Part shown: piece by piece, positions 23,591 through 35,131 of the stretch
Layout of the letters: the number at the start of each line of letters is the position of its first letter
Numbering within the stretch: the first letter of the stretch is position 1
From: Aspidapion aeneum
Lineage: Eukaryota; Arthropoda; Insecta; Coleoptera; Brentidae
Length of the DNA: 64,000 nt
Reading direction: 5' to 3'
Assembly (NCBI GenBank): GCA_963576565.1
Contig: OY755038.1
Location: 9,873,756-9,937,755 of the forward strand
Position numbers and translations under genes: made by a program
The notes under the pieces: model-generated
What the model saw: the letters and a program-made list of their open reading frames with translations, nothing else
Databases searched by the model: none
What the model was told of the DNA's origin: nothing

Positions 23591-23759
23591 AATGTCTCCA
23601 AAGATAAAGTAACTTTAATGACGTTAATAAATTTCTTCTATTTTGGAAACGCAGACCAGCAAGATTCCGTGGAGGTTTTCCTGAACTCGACTCAGTAAAG
23701 AAAATTCGGCTCCGTAATATCTCAAAATTAAATTTTAAATTCTATATAAACAATAGTTT

Positions 23760-24075
23760 TGTAGTAAATACCTCGCTGCGAGGCCAAACAAATGACTCGT
23801 TCGCAATCATGCTTCAGTGAATACTAGCCTCGAGGCAAAGAATATTCAACTGAATTATCGTTTGAAGTTACCACTCTGATTGGATGGTGCTGCATGCCGC
23901 GGGTCCATGCGTGTTGCTGTTAGCCACGGTTTTAAAATACGTATTTATACGTGTGCCCGATCGGCCTCGCAGCAAGGCATAAGAATTCTGCCTCAAATGA
24001 ATGTGCACCTATAAATAAAGGCGCGTATTCAGTTGAGCATGAATTCAAACGAGGCATTCGTTTAGCCTCGCTGCG
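23760..24075. repeat. Inverted repeat with CTCGCTGCGAGG ends
   Basis: The left end (CCTCGCTGCGAGGCC..AATCATGCTTCAGTGAATAC) is complementary with gaps to the right end (GTATTCAGTTGAGCATGAATT..GCCTCGCTGCGAAG). A GAATTCTGCCTCAAATGAAT phrase is repeated near 23985 and 24085. Probably a non-autonomous element; boundaries unclear. Confidence 0.6.
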
Positions 24076-25413
24076 AAGCCTGCGAATTCTACCTTAAATG
24101 AATACGCGGCTTAGGGTCCGGCGGCTAACAGTCCGCAGCGAATTGTCGCATTCCCTGTCTGATTACCTATAACCAGAAACGAGTATACTCGTTTCTGCTA
24201 TAACATTGGTATGCGGTATTCCATACAAAACCATTTGTTTTACTTTAGTTTACTTTTCTTACCTTATTTTGTGGTGCTTCATTTAAATCACTGCATATCT
24301 ATTTGTTGTTCTTTAACTATGCCATCTTTCCCACACAACTGGAGTATATTCCTACCGAAATATGTATTCCCTCTCATTATTAATATTTGTGCTTTTAATT
24401 TGCGACGTTTGTTTTAACAAAAGGCAAATATTTTAACCAAACTAACAAAAAGCGTCTTTCTTACTGACCCGTATCAATTCGAACGCAACTAAAAATGGCG
24501 ATGGCCATGCAGTTCTGGTAGTAGAACTAAAACAGCACCCTCTATAGTTTTCTTTTTTTTAATGTAAAATAAACAAAACAGTTATTAGCTTCATACATCT
24601 TAAATTCAACATTAGAAATGAGATCTAGGAAAAACATTATAAAAATAACCATACTATGTATTGTTGGTAGTTGGTATTATTTTTAATGTCAATAAAATTA
24701 TGGTTCTTTAAATGTTGGTTTCTTAACGTTATTAATAAATATATTTTTAGTAATGCTTTTACATGAAATTTTGGTTAGGATTTTCTTCATGTTTTTTTTA
24801 ATTTCAAAAGTTGACTTAATTTGTGCTAGAAAAAAAATAGGCTAGATTTCCAAAAAATTACATATCGGTACAGAATTTTAGGATTACCAAAATACATAGG
24901 TATACACGCTGATTTTTCTTACATATAATTAAAAACCAACATTTTTGCTTTCATGAATAACAAACGCACAGTAATCTGGGACACGCCATGTACATTCAGG
25001 AAAATCCTGAATATTCTTCTGAATTTTAGATTGAAATTCTGCGCGTTTCAACCTCAACGAGCTGTAAAGAAGCATTTGAGAAAAATGGCTTACGACCTAG
25101 GGGGTCAAGAGGGGTCCACCACGCCAAGAGAGGTAGAATCACCGCATCTTAGATGAGGGCACACGTATTTACTTTAAATCGCAACAAAATTTAGAGCAAA
25201 ACAACTCGACAAAAATTGGCTACATGTTTTTTAAATCACAGTTAAAAGTCACGTTTGGACCCCATTTTATTGATTGCTCAGAGTTAGAAACTTGATATGG
25301 TTTTTGTCTTTTTTTAATCTCCGAGGCTGCTAAAAAGACTTATTTATTGTTTTGCCTAAAAAATTTTTTGTTAAAAAAGTTTGATGATAAGTTAATAAGT
25401 TTCATTACAACCA
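24076..25413. other. No gene recognised
   Basis: Contains a 24-bp perfect palindrome at 24174-24197 and small frames (24211-24417, 24953-25156, plus) without recognisable domains. Confidence 0.4.
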
Positions 25414-25560
25414 GTGGCGCCTCGCCCAATGACGCAGGTGAATAGCTGCTACACCTCTTTTTTACAGACTAAATAATATTATAACCTAAGAATCCAGTGG
25501 CGGTTATTCAATAAGTGCTGCGGGGCTGCAGCACCGGATAATTTTGAGTACATTAATATG
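25414..25560 (+). mobile_element. Two hAT-like left termini in series
   Basis: CAGTGGCGCCTCGCC begins near 25415 and CAGTGGCGGTTATTCAATAA near 25496, the latter followed by a GCTGCGGGGCTGCAGC palindrome. No matching right ends with target duplications were found. Confidence 0.4.
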
Positions 25561-26680
25561 TTTTTTTAGTACAGAATTGTTTTGTTCATTTTTTTTTCAC
25601 TAATTAAGCAGACGCATGTCTACAACATTTTTATTGGTACGAGGGGCAAGCCTGTTGGTATTCGGGCTCTTGAGTCTGATGGGCTCGTCGCTCTGCTTGC
25701 GATGTGCGCTGTGTAGATGCGCGGTAGATTTTGCTGGGTCTGTTAACCAAACTCCCCCGAATAAAGGACGGATGAATACAGATTGTACCACACATTAAAA
25801 AGGATAGAACTATTCAACTAACGTCTCAGCTATGCAAAATTTTAGAAAATCGGGGTAGTTCCCCGTTTATATATTAAAAACAGATGGGAACTGCAAATTT
25901 GTACCTAGTTGAGTGTTGACATAATTTACGTCATTACGGTACTTTTATGAATGAATATTTTATTTTAGTGTTTGCCAAAGCAAATGTATTTGTAATAATT
26001 AGTTTTATAAGTGCGTTGTGTGGTAGGTACAAAAACCTTTAATAAAACATGAAAACTACCGAGGATATAACCATTACTAACCGGGATTTTAAAAGTTTAC
26101 CTTTTTTTTTAACGAAAACTTGACCTTATTTTTAACGAAAAGTTAAAAATCAAATAAAAAGGTCGTCCTTTAGGGCCTATCCTTAAATTGAGGAACACTC
26201 AAGGGGGGAGGGGAGTTTGGCTTTGCGTTACACTCAATGGTTTTTTAATGTGTTTTTTTCTTGAAAATGCGTTACGAGGGGGGTAGGGGGTTTAAAATAC
26301 TGAATTTTTGCATTACGTTAATTCCCTTACCAGATTTAGAAATAACGTACCTATGGGGGAAAAAGTCGCGGCAAAAACTATATAAGAAAATTCTCTCGCG
26401 ATGTTTATAAGCGTTTTAAATGGATTTGTGGGTGCAATGTAAAAAACAAATTATTTGGTTTTCCTTGTTTGACATTTAGTGGTGACTCAAAGTGGACTAT
26501 TTCCGATGCTGACGATTTGAACCATTTCCGGATTTTTTAAAAATTGTCTTGTTCCTCACTTTGCACTTTGCAGAACCGCCACTTTTAAACCTCACGCGCC
26601 GCTACTGTAAAGACAGTATAAAATTTTTTAGTAAAATCGTAGCCGTGCCGCGTTAGCAAAACCCAAAAACGTTAAAGCAT
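25561..26680. other. No gene recognised; hAT-like right ends
   Basis: G-rich stretches near 26190-26290. Near 26570-26610, AACCGCCACTT and GCGCCGCTACTG look like right ends of hAT-type elements. No coding domain. Confidence 0.35.
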
Positions 26681-26908
26681 TAATTAGGGTCATACCCATG
26701 CATTCTCACACGCGATGCTTGAAGCCAGGATTTCAGTTACTGCGCATGCGTCGGTTTTGGTGGTTTTGGAACATACTCCGTTACGTCACTACATTATTTG
26801 ACAATTGTCAAATGTTTAGGGTTATGTCTATTATTTCTTTCTAAAAACTAGTTAATTGGGTAAAAATGTATGAAATTATTGACTAAAATCACAGAACACC
26901 GCTGCAGC

Positions 26909-27082
26909 CACTTCGCCCTCGTTCAGGCTCAGAAAAACCTCTTTAAAGAAAGAAAACATGGCGTCATTTGTGCCAACGCCATTTCTAGAGAGGCCAATGG
27001 ATTTAGTAATGGCGTTGGCACAAATGACGCCTTGTTTTCTTTCTTTGAAGAGGTTTTTCTGAGCCTGAACGAGGGCAAAGTG
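26909..27082. repeat. 75-bp inverted repeat, 24-bp loop (hairpin)
   Basis: Arms 26909-26983 and 27008-27082 are complementary at 72 of 75 positions; the loop is 24 bp. The region upstream (26690-26830) is CpG-richer with GCGCATGCGTC and could be a promoter. A 77-codon frame at 26870-27103 is a consequence of the palindrome. A transcript would fold into a long RNA hairpin. Confidence 0.92.
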
Positions 27083-27704
27083 AAATATTATTATTATTTA
27101 TAATTGTGCAGTTAGAAGTGATAGTAGTACTAAATTTTATTTAGCATACAAAATATTTATATTTTCGAACTAAATTATAAACTTTAACATTTTGAATATT
27201 ATTAGTTTAAATGAAGATTGTTATGTTTTTGGTGACAAACGTGTTTAAGAACTCAAATTGTCTCTCAATATTGCAAAAAAAGGAAAACATGTGAAACAGC
27301 GCCAATAATAATTTGTTTAAAATAATAATATTCCATTGAAATTAACGACTATCTAGTGTATGTATAAATAAAAATTGCTTTGTCAATAGAAATTAAGATT
27401 TTTTTAGACAATAAAGCTTACTGAACTGAATTGAATTGAATCGAAAATTGAAGTTTTTCTAAAACTAATTGTGCAGATTTATTGTGGACACCATGAAGAG
27501 TGTTTAATGGCATCTATAAACCACTCTTAACTTTATTAACAAATTATAAAGAAAAATACACGTATTTACACGAGTCGTTAAATACCGAGATGAATTCCAA
27601 GACGTGCGCAAGCGTTGTTCTGTCACTTCTGCCAACCAATCAACTGAGAGATATTTCAGTATGGTTTTATACAGCAAAACTTTAATAATTTCCAGTTCCT
27701 TTTT
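27083..27704. other. No gene recognised
   Basis: AT-rich. A GCCAACCAATCAACTGAGAG box near 27630 could be the promoter of the zinc-finger exon that follows. Confidence 0.35.
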
Positions 27705-27734
27705 ATGAAAATTCGTCGTTTTTGTGCTGTGAAA

Positions 27735-28019
27735 ATGCCGGTGACGTGCAAGTTGTGTGACAAATTATTTAGTGCCCAATTTAAGTTGAATAAACACTGT
27801 CGAAGTAAACATGGCATACAAAAACAAAGGTATTCCTATGCAGAAAGTGTTTTTATGTTTAGATGCCTAGAATGTAAATGCTCCTTCCCAAAAAACTTGG
27901 ATCTGTGTGATGATTTGAAATACAAACACAATCAAGAAATACTTGAAGAAACATTGGAGTTGAGAGTCAATACTTCCATGGCAAAACAAAATAAACGTGA
28001 AATGCATAAGATCATATAG
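27735..28019 (+). CDS. Short protein with two C2H2-like zinc fingers
   Basis: I prefer the ATG at 27735 (MPVTCKLC) because the first finger begins immediately; an upstream in-frame ATG at 27705 adds ten residues. Finger 1 is CKLC..F..L..HCRSKH, a good C2H2. Finger 2 (FRCLECKCSF..L..DLKYKH) keeps both cysteines and a final histidine but has Asp where the first histidine is expected. About 94 residues, ending in a Lys-rich tail. A two-finger N-terminal piece of this kind is common in insect transposon-associated proteins, so it may be a first exon read through to a stop. The function is unknown. Confidence 0.5.
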   Translation: MPVTCKLCDKLFSAQFKLNKHCRSKHGIQKQRYSYAESVFMFRCLECKCSFPKNLDLCDDLKYKHNQEILEETLELRVNTSMAKQNKREMHKII

Positions 28020-28118
28020 AAGAAATACTGCATATACCTCAAAAAATATTAATCGCAGCACGTAGATATTGTATATTTTTGAAATCAGAAAGAAAAGACG
28101 AATCTTAAAATGCAAAAA

Positions 28119-28166
28119 TATACAGGGTGTTCCCTCTCAAAAAATCGACTTCATTGTCACACCCTG
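28119..28166. repeat. Short ACAGGGTGT inverted unit
   Basis: ACAGGGTGTTCCC and its near-complement ACACCCTGT lie ~45 bp apart immediately left of the 28167 element, probably a remnant of the same TIR family. Confidence 0.5.
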
Positions 28167-29120
28167 TACAGGGTGTCCCAAATTCGTTGTTTTTTTTGTG
28201 GTGTCGGGTATTTCTAGGGGAGATAGAAAAAACTGACCCCCCTTTAGATATAGCAAGCCGTTTTTAAGCTACGGAGTGTTTTTGTCTGCATTTTGGGAGG
28301 GGGTCTATAACTTTTTTATTTATGAAAATTTTGTTTTTGTGTAAATAGCTTTCTTATAGATCTTTTCTTGAAGAATTGACATATGTAAACGGTTTTTATT
28401 TATCTCTTTTGGTTTTTAAAATATTGCATAAAGTTGTTATTTTTCTTACAGAATAACTCTTTTTTTATTCGATTTTTAAAATCAGCTTAAAATTTCCTTT
28501 AAAATGATGAATCACACTCTTTATTTTGTAACGAAGTTACTATTTTTTTTATTATATTACGTTAGTTCAGGCAAAATTTTTCTTTATTTTGTAAGTAAAT
28601 TTTAAGAAATGGGACAAATACCTACTTAGCTGATTGACCCGAGTCTCCCCTATTTAGTAATTGTCTTAAATGCCCATATTAGGCAAATCTATCAACAGTC
28701 TATAAATGGTTCGATTGTCGCTTTAGGTCATTTATCTTTATAAATACATATATGATGAATACGTCTAGGTATTAACTTCCATATATGGTCAACCCGTGTA
28801 TATTTAATTCAGCGCTAACACCAGTTATGGCGATTCATATAAGTATTACTTGATTTCCTAATTTGGTAATCAGCTAAGTAGTGGTAAAACCTTTGAATAT
28901 TTTATTACTATAAATGGATATATAATAATTTTAATACCATATATGGTGAATTATTTAAGGAAGTTCATGCACAAATGCGATACCATATATGAATAGTTTT
29001 TTTATTCTTGATAAAACCTTTGTTTATTTTATTACTAAAAATGGCTCGAGAATAAATTTTATACCATATAAGGTAAATTATTTTCTTATCTTGCATTTTT
29101 TGCGCCAATTTTTAATTTAA

Positions 29121-29128
29121 TATAAAAG
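29121..29128 (+). promoter_or_regulatory. LTR TATA box
   Basis: TATAAAAG lies ~115 bp before a strong GTAAGC donor, in an otherwise AT-rich LTR. The start site is inferred at 29145-29160. The 3' LTR has the same sequence at 36366. Confidence 0.6.
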
Positions 29129-29269
29129 GAGGTACAGGATTTTCGGAGGCCCTTTTCACCTGTTAGCAGTCGTCGCCGATAGTTTTCAGAAGTTTTCCAA
29201 AGTTTTATTTTCCGGTGTGTGAATCCGAAATCACCAGGTAAGCACCAGTCCGTATTATTTTTTTTAAAT

Positions 29270-31290
29270 TTATTTTAAGAACTATTGCTCTAGTTGCTTT
29301 ATTTAATTTACTGCTTTTCAAAATGATAAATTAATTTTATAACAACAATAATGCACACTGTTTTTATTAGCTTTGGCTCCGGCAACTTGGCTAAAAATAG
29401 TGCTTTTAAATAAATCACTGTTTTAAAAAATTCATAAAACAAAATGAATCCAACAGACAAACGTAAAAAAAAGGGATTTCTTGTATTTACGATTCATTTT
29501 ACCTGTTCTGAATTTGTTAGTTAAATTGTTTGATTTATTTTAATTTATTAACTGTTAATTAAAATTTGTTGTTTCCCGCTTTGGCTTCTGTAACTTAGCT
29601 TTATAACAACAATAATGCACACTGTTTTTACCAGCTTTGGCTCCGGCAACTTGGCTTCTAAAAATAGTCCTTTTGAATAATTCACTGTTTTAAAAAAATT
29701 TATAAAACAAAATGAATCACACAGACAAACGTAAAAAAAAGGGATTTCTTGTATTTACGATTCATTTTACCTGTTCTGAATTTGTTAGTTAAATTGTTTG
29801 ATTTATTTTAATTTATTAACTGTTAATTAAAATTTGTTGTTTCCCGCTTTGGCTTCTGTAACTTAGCTTTATAACAACAATAATGCACACTGTTTTTACC
29901 AGCTTTGGCTCCAGCAACTTGGCTTCTAAAAATAGTCCTTTTGAATAAATCACGGTTTTAAAAGAATTCATAAAACAAAATGAATCAAACAGACAAACGT
30001 AAAAAAGGGATTTCTTGTATTTACGATTCATTTTACCTGTTCTGAATTTGTTAGGTAAATTGTTTGATGTATTTTAATTTATTAACTGTTAATTAAAATG
30101 TGTTGTTTCCCGCTTTGGCTTCTGCAACTTAGCTTTATAACAACAATAATGCACACTGTTTTTACCAGCTTTGGCTCCGGCAACTTGGCTACTAAAAATA
30201 GTCCTTTTGAATAATTCACTGTTTTAAAAAATTCATAGAACAAAATGAATCACACAGACAAACGTTAAAAAAGGGATTTTTTTGTATTTACGATTCATTT
30301 TACCTGTTCTGAATTTGGTAGTTAAATTGTTTGATTTATTTTAATTTATTAACTGTTAATTAAAATTTGTTGTTTCCCGCTTTGGCTTCTGCAACTTAGC
30401 TTTATAACAACAATAATGCACACTGTTTTTACCAGCTTTGGCTCCGGCAACTTGGCTTCTAAAAATAGTCCTTTTGAATAAATCACTGTTTTAAAAGAAT
30501 TCATAAAACAAAATGAATCAAACAGACAAACGTATAAAAGGGATTTCTTGTATTTACGATTCATTTTACCTGTTCTGAATTTGTTAGTTAAATTGTTTGA
30601 TTTATTTTAATTTATTAACTGTTAATTAAAATTTGTTGTTTCCCGCTTTGGCTTCTGCAACTTAGCTTTATAACAACAATAATGCACACTGTTTTTACCA
30701 GCTTTGGCTCCGGCAACTTGGCTTCTAAAAATAGTCCTTTTGAATAAATCACTGTTTTAAAAAATTCATAAAACCAAATGAATCCAACAAACAAACGTAA
30801 AAAAAAGGGGACTTCTTGTATTCACGATTTATTTTACCTGTTCTGAGTTTGTTAGTTAAATTGTTTGATTTATTTCAATTTATTAACTGTTAATTAAAAT
30901 TTGTTGTTTCCCGCTTTGGCTTCTGTAACTTAGCTTTATAACAACAATTATGCACACTGTTTTTACCAGCTTTGGCTCCGGCAACTTGGCTTCTAAAAAT
31001 AGTGCTTTTGAATAAATCACTGTTTTAAAAGAATTCATAAAACAAAATGAATCAAACAGACAAACGTAAAAAAGGGATGGGATTTCTTGTATTCACGATT
31101 CATTTTACCTGTTCGGAATTTGTTAGTTAAATTGTTTGATTTATTTTAATTTATTAACTGTAAATTAAAATTTATTGTTTCCCGCTTTGGCTTCGGCAAC
31201 TTAGCTTTATAACAATAATAATTTAAATTGCTTTTACCAGCTTTGACTTTGGCAACTTAGCTGTTAAAAACGACGTTTTACCAAAGTCTG
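29270..31290 (+). repeat. ~267-bp tandem array in 5' LTR
   Basis: Seven full units plus a degenerate end unit. The GCACACTGTTTTTACCAG phrase recurs at 29353, 29617, 29885, 30151, 30418, 30684 and 30952 (spacing 264-268). Each unit holds GGCTCCGGCAACTTGGC and CCCGCTTTGGCTTC. Short minus-strand frames that recur here are by-products of the repeat. Confidence 0.95.
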
Positions 31291-32060
31291 TATTTTACTA
31301 TTTTGCTAATCCAAAGTAACTAAAATAATGCTGTTTATATTTTAGTTTCCGACTGTCTTAAATTGGTTTAACCTTTTTGTATATATTTAAACTAGAGCAA
31401 CAGTTTTCCACTTCCGCTAAATACTGGTGCTATGCTTTCTGGCTTAGGGTTTTTTTTCCTGCGCTTTGTGCATTGATTTTTGCTACATGTCAGTTCTCGC
31501 TTTTTCACAAACTAATCTCACCGCTTTCCGTTTTAACCTAATATATATTTACGCATCATTGCCTGTGCTAAATTAAAGTTAAAATTTCCTCGTTACATTC
31601 TTTTTAGAATATCATTGTTTTTTTTTAATTTGATTTGTAAGCTGATGAATTTAGTTTTGGTAAATCATTTTTGTTAATTAGGCTTTATTAAAAGATATGA
31701 AGTGAAAAATAATGTTCCTTTGAAAAATAATAAAAATTATATTTTTGACTTCAATTATAGTATTTTTATTTTTATTTTAATTATTTTATTTATTTCTTTT
31801 TGCCTGGATTTCTCCACTGTCTAAAAGCTACCCGAGAGGCACAGGAGACTCTAAGCTCCATTATTTCTTAGAGTGGCGCCCGAGGTTCTTCATTTCAAGT
31901 TTTCTGTAGGATACCGCTAAGGAAAATTTGATATGAACCCTGTGACGTCAAACTATAGGGGTAATTGTGCTATTTGAAGAGATCTTTGAAATGGAAACTT
32001 AAGCCCAAGTGGCAATGACCATTCGCAACTCTCGATAGTACAAAACTCTCTTATAAAATT

Positions 32061-32078
32061 TGGCGCCCGAGCAGGGAC
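32061..32078 (+). other. Primer binding site
   Basis: TGGCGCCCGAGCAGGGAC starts 5 nt after the LTR. It is of the tRNA-Lys-complementary type used by many retroelements. Confidence 0.8.
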
Positions 32079-32473
32079 TGTTGTTTTTTTTTAATTTTGT
32101 TTTTTTTTAATCCTTTGATGTCTCTTTAATTTAGTACAGCGTTTTTTAATTAACTACCGTTTTTTTTAATACGAAATTACTAGCCTGAACTGACATTACT
32201 AGAACATAGTTGCGCATTAGAATGCTTACCATTAATAAAATTCATAATATACTCTGACCAGATTATAAAACTGATACCGCAGTTTTACCGAACATTCACA
32301 CACCGGACTCACACCAGAAACTACCAGTTTCAAATCACACTCTGGAAATATACAACTTCAACTGTACGGCGACCGCTTTTGCTAATATTTTCTTTTATAA
32401 AACCGCCGCCTGCTTAATAACTGAAACCGCAGTAATTAATACCGATACCAGCAGTTGAAACAGCAATTGCAAT

Positions 32474-33256
32474 ATGGATTCCGAGAAGAAAGCACTCAGC
32501 ATAAATATTGATGACACTTCACCCATGGGAGATGATCCGCGGGATATGGAGGATTTAATCCCTGTGCCTAAACGTACAACAGCTGCTGCATTTCGTAAAA
32601 TGACAGCTTCGTCTATGCCGATTATTCCCGAGACCGGAACTTTTCCGATAATAGGTGATCTACAGGAAGATTCTGTGATTAACCTACCGACCGTTTTTCC
32701 GTATCCGTTCGGATGGGTATATTCCTTAAAAAAACCTGAAATGGACAAATGGCTGGAAAAACTTGGGTTGGCGAATGATGGAAACATGTCCAAGAAACGT
32801 CAACAACTGGTAAATTACCTGAAAGAAGGCAGAACCTCGCCTAATCCACAAACTATTAGCCTGAAAGAATCAGATATGCAACCTAATAAAGACCAGTCTG
32901 AACCAAAAGTAGAAGAGAAGCAGGATACCAGTAAACCTTCCCAGCACCAGTCAGTACCTGTTACCAGTACCGTATTTGTACATAGCCCGACCATACCTGC
33001 ATTTGTATATAACCAATCCGTACCTGTAACCAGCACTGTAACGTTACAAAACCAGTCCAGACCAGTAACCGCCACTTTTAGTACCGCCGCCCCTGCTCTT
33101 CAACTTTTAGCTTTACCTACAATATACCCACAAGTATCCGACCCCACGACTTCATTTTATTTCGTTCAATCAAACAAAACCGTTCTCTCTACTAATCTTC
33201 TTAATCAAAGTCATCCTCCGACCATAACTTCCATGCCAAATTCAGCTCCAGTATAG
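32474..33256 (+). pseudogene. gag-like N-terminal part with SAP-like segment
   Basis: 260 codons from ATG 32474. The middle (about residues 88-120, PEMDKWLEKLGL..SKKRQQLVNYL) looks like a SAP-type helix pair seen at the N-termini of some insect Ty3/gypsy Gag proteins. The rest is Pro/Ser/Thr-rich with repeated SVPVTSTV phrases, a low-complexity linker. It ends at TAG 33254. The capsid and zinc-knuckle segments downstream lie in the same frame beyond further stops, so this looks like one Gag frame broken by nonsense codons. Confidence 0.65.
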
Positions 33257-33673
33257 AGTACTTAGGTGCTTACCCAGCTGCGCATGGCAACGTCTACCTT
33301 TTCAACTACTACTGATTCCGCCGCCTCGCATCTTTTTTTCTTCAAGCCAGCCTGTTTATTTGAGTCAACCGCCATCATATTATTATACAGCAAAGAGCTG
33401 CTTATTGCACATACCGTATATGCCGACTACAGCTTCAAGTTTGCCAACTAATTGTGGCGACTCCTTGACAACCCCGACTAATCTTTCATCAAACCAGGCT
33501 ATATATATATAAATCAACCGCCGTTACCTTACCAGCCAGCTAAAAGCAGCTCAGTCCAGCTACTTTACCGTTCAATTACCGCTATCCCACCACCGAATCT
33601 CACTACCGCCGCTCCGATAGCTAACTTACACTCCGACACGCTCTTAACACAAACAGCAGTAAATCAGCACCAA

Positions 33674-34270
33674 TTGATTTCAAGCACCTTTGCAATTCAG
33701 CCGTTTCATCCAGCAAGTTATACCAATTTGTCAAACTGGAAAATTACCTTTGATGGAAGCAGTGATCCTGTGTCATTTATCGAGAAAGTCGAAGAGGCAT
33801 GTAGCTCATTTGGACTCAGTTTAGATGGTGTTGTAAGCCAGATGCCACAGCTGCTCCGAGGTTCCTGGAATCAATTCCTGGAAGATTTTCGAGTCCACTA
33901 TTTCCCAGTAAACTATCTTGCTGAGTTGGAAGCTGAGATAGCTCAAAGAGCTCAAAGGCCAACTGAGTCAGTTTATAAATATGTCACCGATCTTCATGCC
34001 CTTCTTCGCCGACATGGAGGCTATAGTATAAATCAAGAATTGGCCTGGTTGTATAGAAAATTATTGCCACAGTACATAATATCATTTACTCGAGTAGTCC
34101 GAGAGTTTGAGCTGCTCCGCACCGAACTAAACCAGACGATTGTGAGATCAATAGCAAGTTCTAGACCAGCGAGCAAGAATTACAGACATTTTAATAGCCA
34201 ATCTGCGAATCGCCCTGACACTCGCCAACATCCAGGTGGCATCTGTCAATGCCCCGCTAATAGAGGTTAA
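33674..34270 (+). pseudogene. gag capsid (retrotransposon gag domain)
   Basis: 198 codons in the same frame as the upstream part. The capsid pattern is clear: NWKITFDGSSDPVSFIEKVEE, LLRGSWNQFLEDFRVHYFP, then RPTESVYKYVTDLHALLRRHGG. It packages element RNA in virus-like particles. Frame 33266-33451 between the two parts is also in phase. It stops before the zinc knuckle at 34305-34360 (CWRCGQ..), which has lost spacing of the CCHC motif. Confidence 0.8.
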
Positions 34271-34299
34271 TCAAGTGACGGTCTAGCATACAACCATCA

Positions 34300-34640
34300 A
34301 AAGGTTTGTTGGCGATGTGGACAAACACTTCTGTTCCAAGACTGTTCTGTACAAGGTATTTTGTCAAGGGACTGCAGTTGTAAATCCGAGAACTCGAAAG
34401 ATGCTGGATTGAACTGAGGCCACCACAGCATCTGGCTACCACCGCCTCTGACTGATGACCTTATTTAAACGTTTTATGGAGAAATCAGACTTACCGAGCT
34501 CTCCTGGACACCGGTGTCGGATGTTCCTATTGTGAAGCCCGCCTTGTTGAAGCCTGTCGTCAAACTACAGCATTGATATATCAAGAATCTTTGTTCGCTT
34601 ATCGCCTAGCAAATGGCTCTTTCGCAAAAATAAGAGAATA
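34300..34640 (+). pseudogene. Degenerate zinc knuckle and aspartic protease remnant
   Basis: CWRCGQ with a later Cys (34305-34350) is a damaged nucleocapsid CCHC box in the gag frame. At about 34498 another frame reads ALLDTGVGCSYCEARLV, the active-site loop of a retroelement aspartic protease with Val after DTG. Stops follow by 34640. Nothing resembling reverse transcriptase comes after. Confidence 0.7.
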
Positions 34641-35131
34641 ATTCGACTTGAAAATCAGTATTGGACTGGACTGCCAGAAGATTTAGTACTCCGTATGGAT
34701 TTTCTTAGATCCGAAGGAAGAAAATTGGACTTGAAGGATAACTCAATATTTTTGAGAGAAAACAGTCTTCAAGAGAACCAATCCGACTATGTTGATTGCA
34801 TAGAAATCAATAAAAAATATATCCGCCATAGACCCAATCCCATTTAAAAATCTAGTCGTCTTCTTGTGTAAAAACGTCGACTGATACCGCAGTTCAAAGA
34901 GTTTAATACTTAATATTTTACCTAATTCTATTCTAAAAATCACGTATAGCTTCTTCCGTTTTCAAAACCTGTTCAAGTGCATCTATTTGGTTTTCAGCAT
35001 CGCTAATATAAAAAGTTCTTGATCTAACTTGTTCAGCCTCAGAAGAGTTTTCCGATGCCCCAGAAAACAGTGATTTACAACAACAAAAAACTACCGCTAC
35101 TTCTTCTGCTAAACGAATCATTGAGCCTTCC

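Larger units (their letters stand above)
28527..32055 (+). repeat. 5' LTR, 3,529 bp
   Basis: Starts TGTAACGAAGTTAC. A TATA box (TATAAAAGG at 29121) precedes a plausible start region near 29150 and a splice donor CACCAG|GTAAGC at 29238. Then come the ~267-bp tandem array (29270-31290) and a 3' part containing a second TGGCGCCCGAG box at 31874. Ordinary insect LTRs are a few hundred bp, so this is exceptional. Confidence 0.93.

Noticed and set aside
29816..30564. 71-codon minus-strand frames recurring in both LTRs
   Set aside because: They are by-products of the 267-bp tandem array, appear only in some units, and have no domain.
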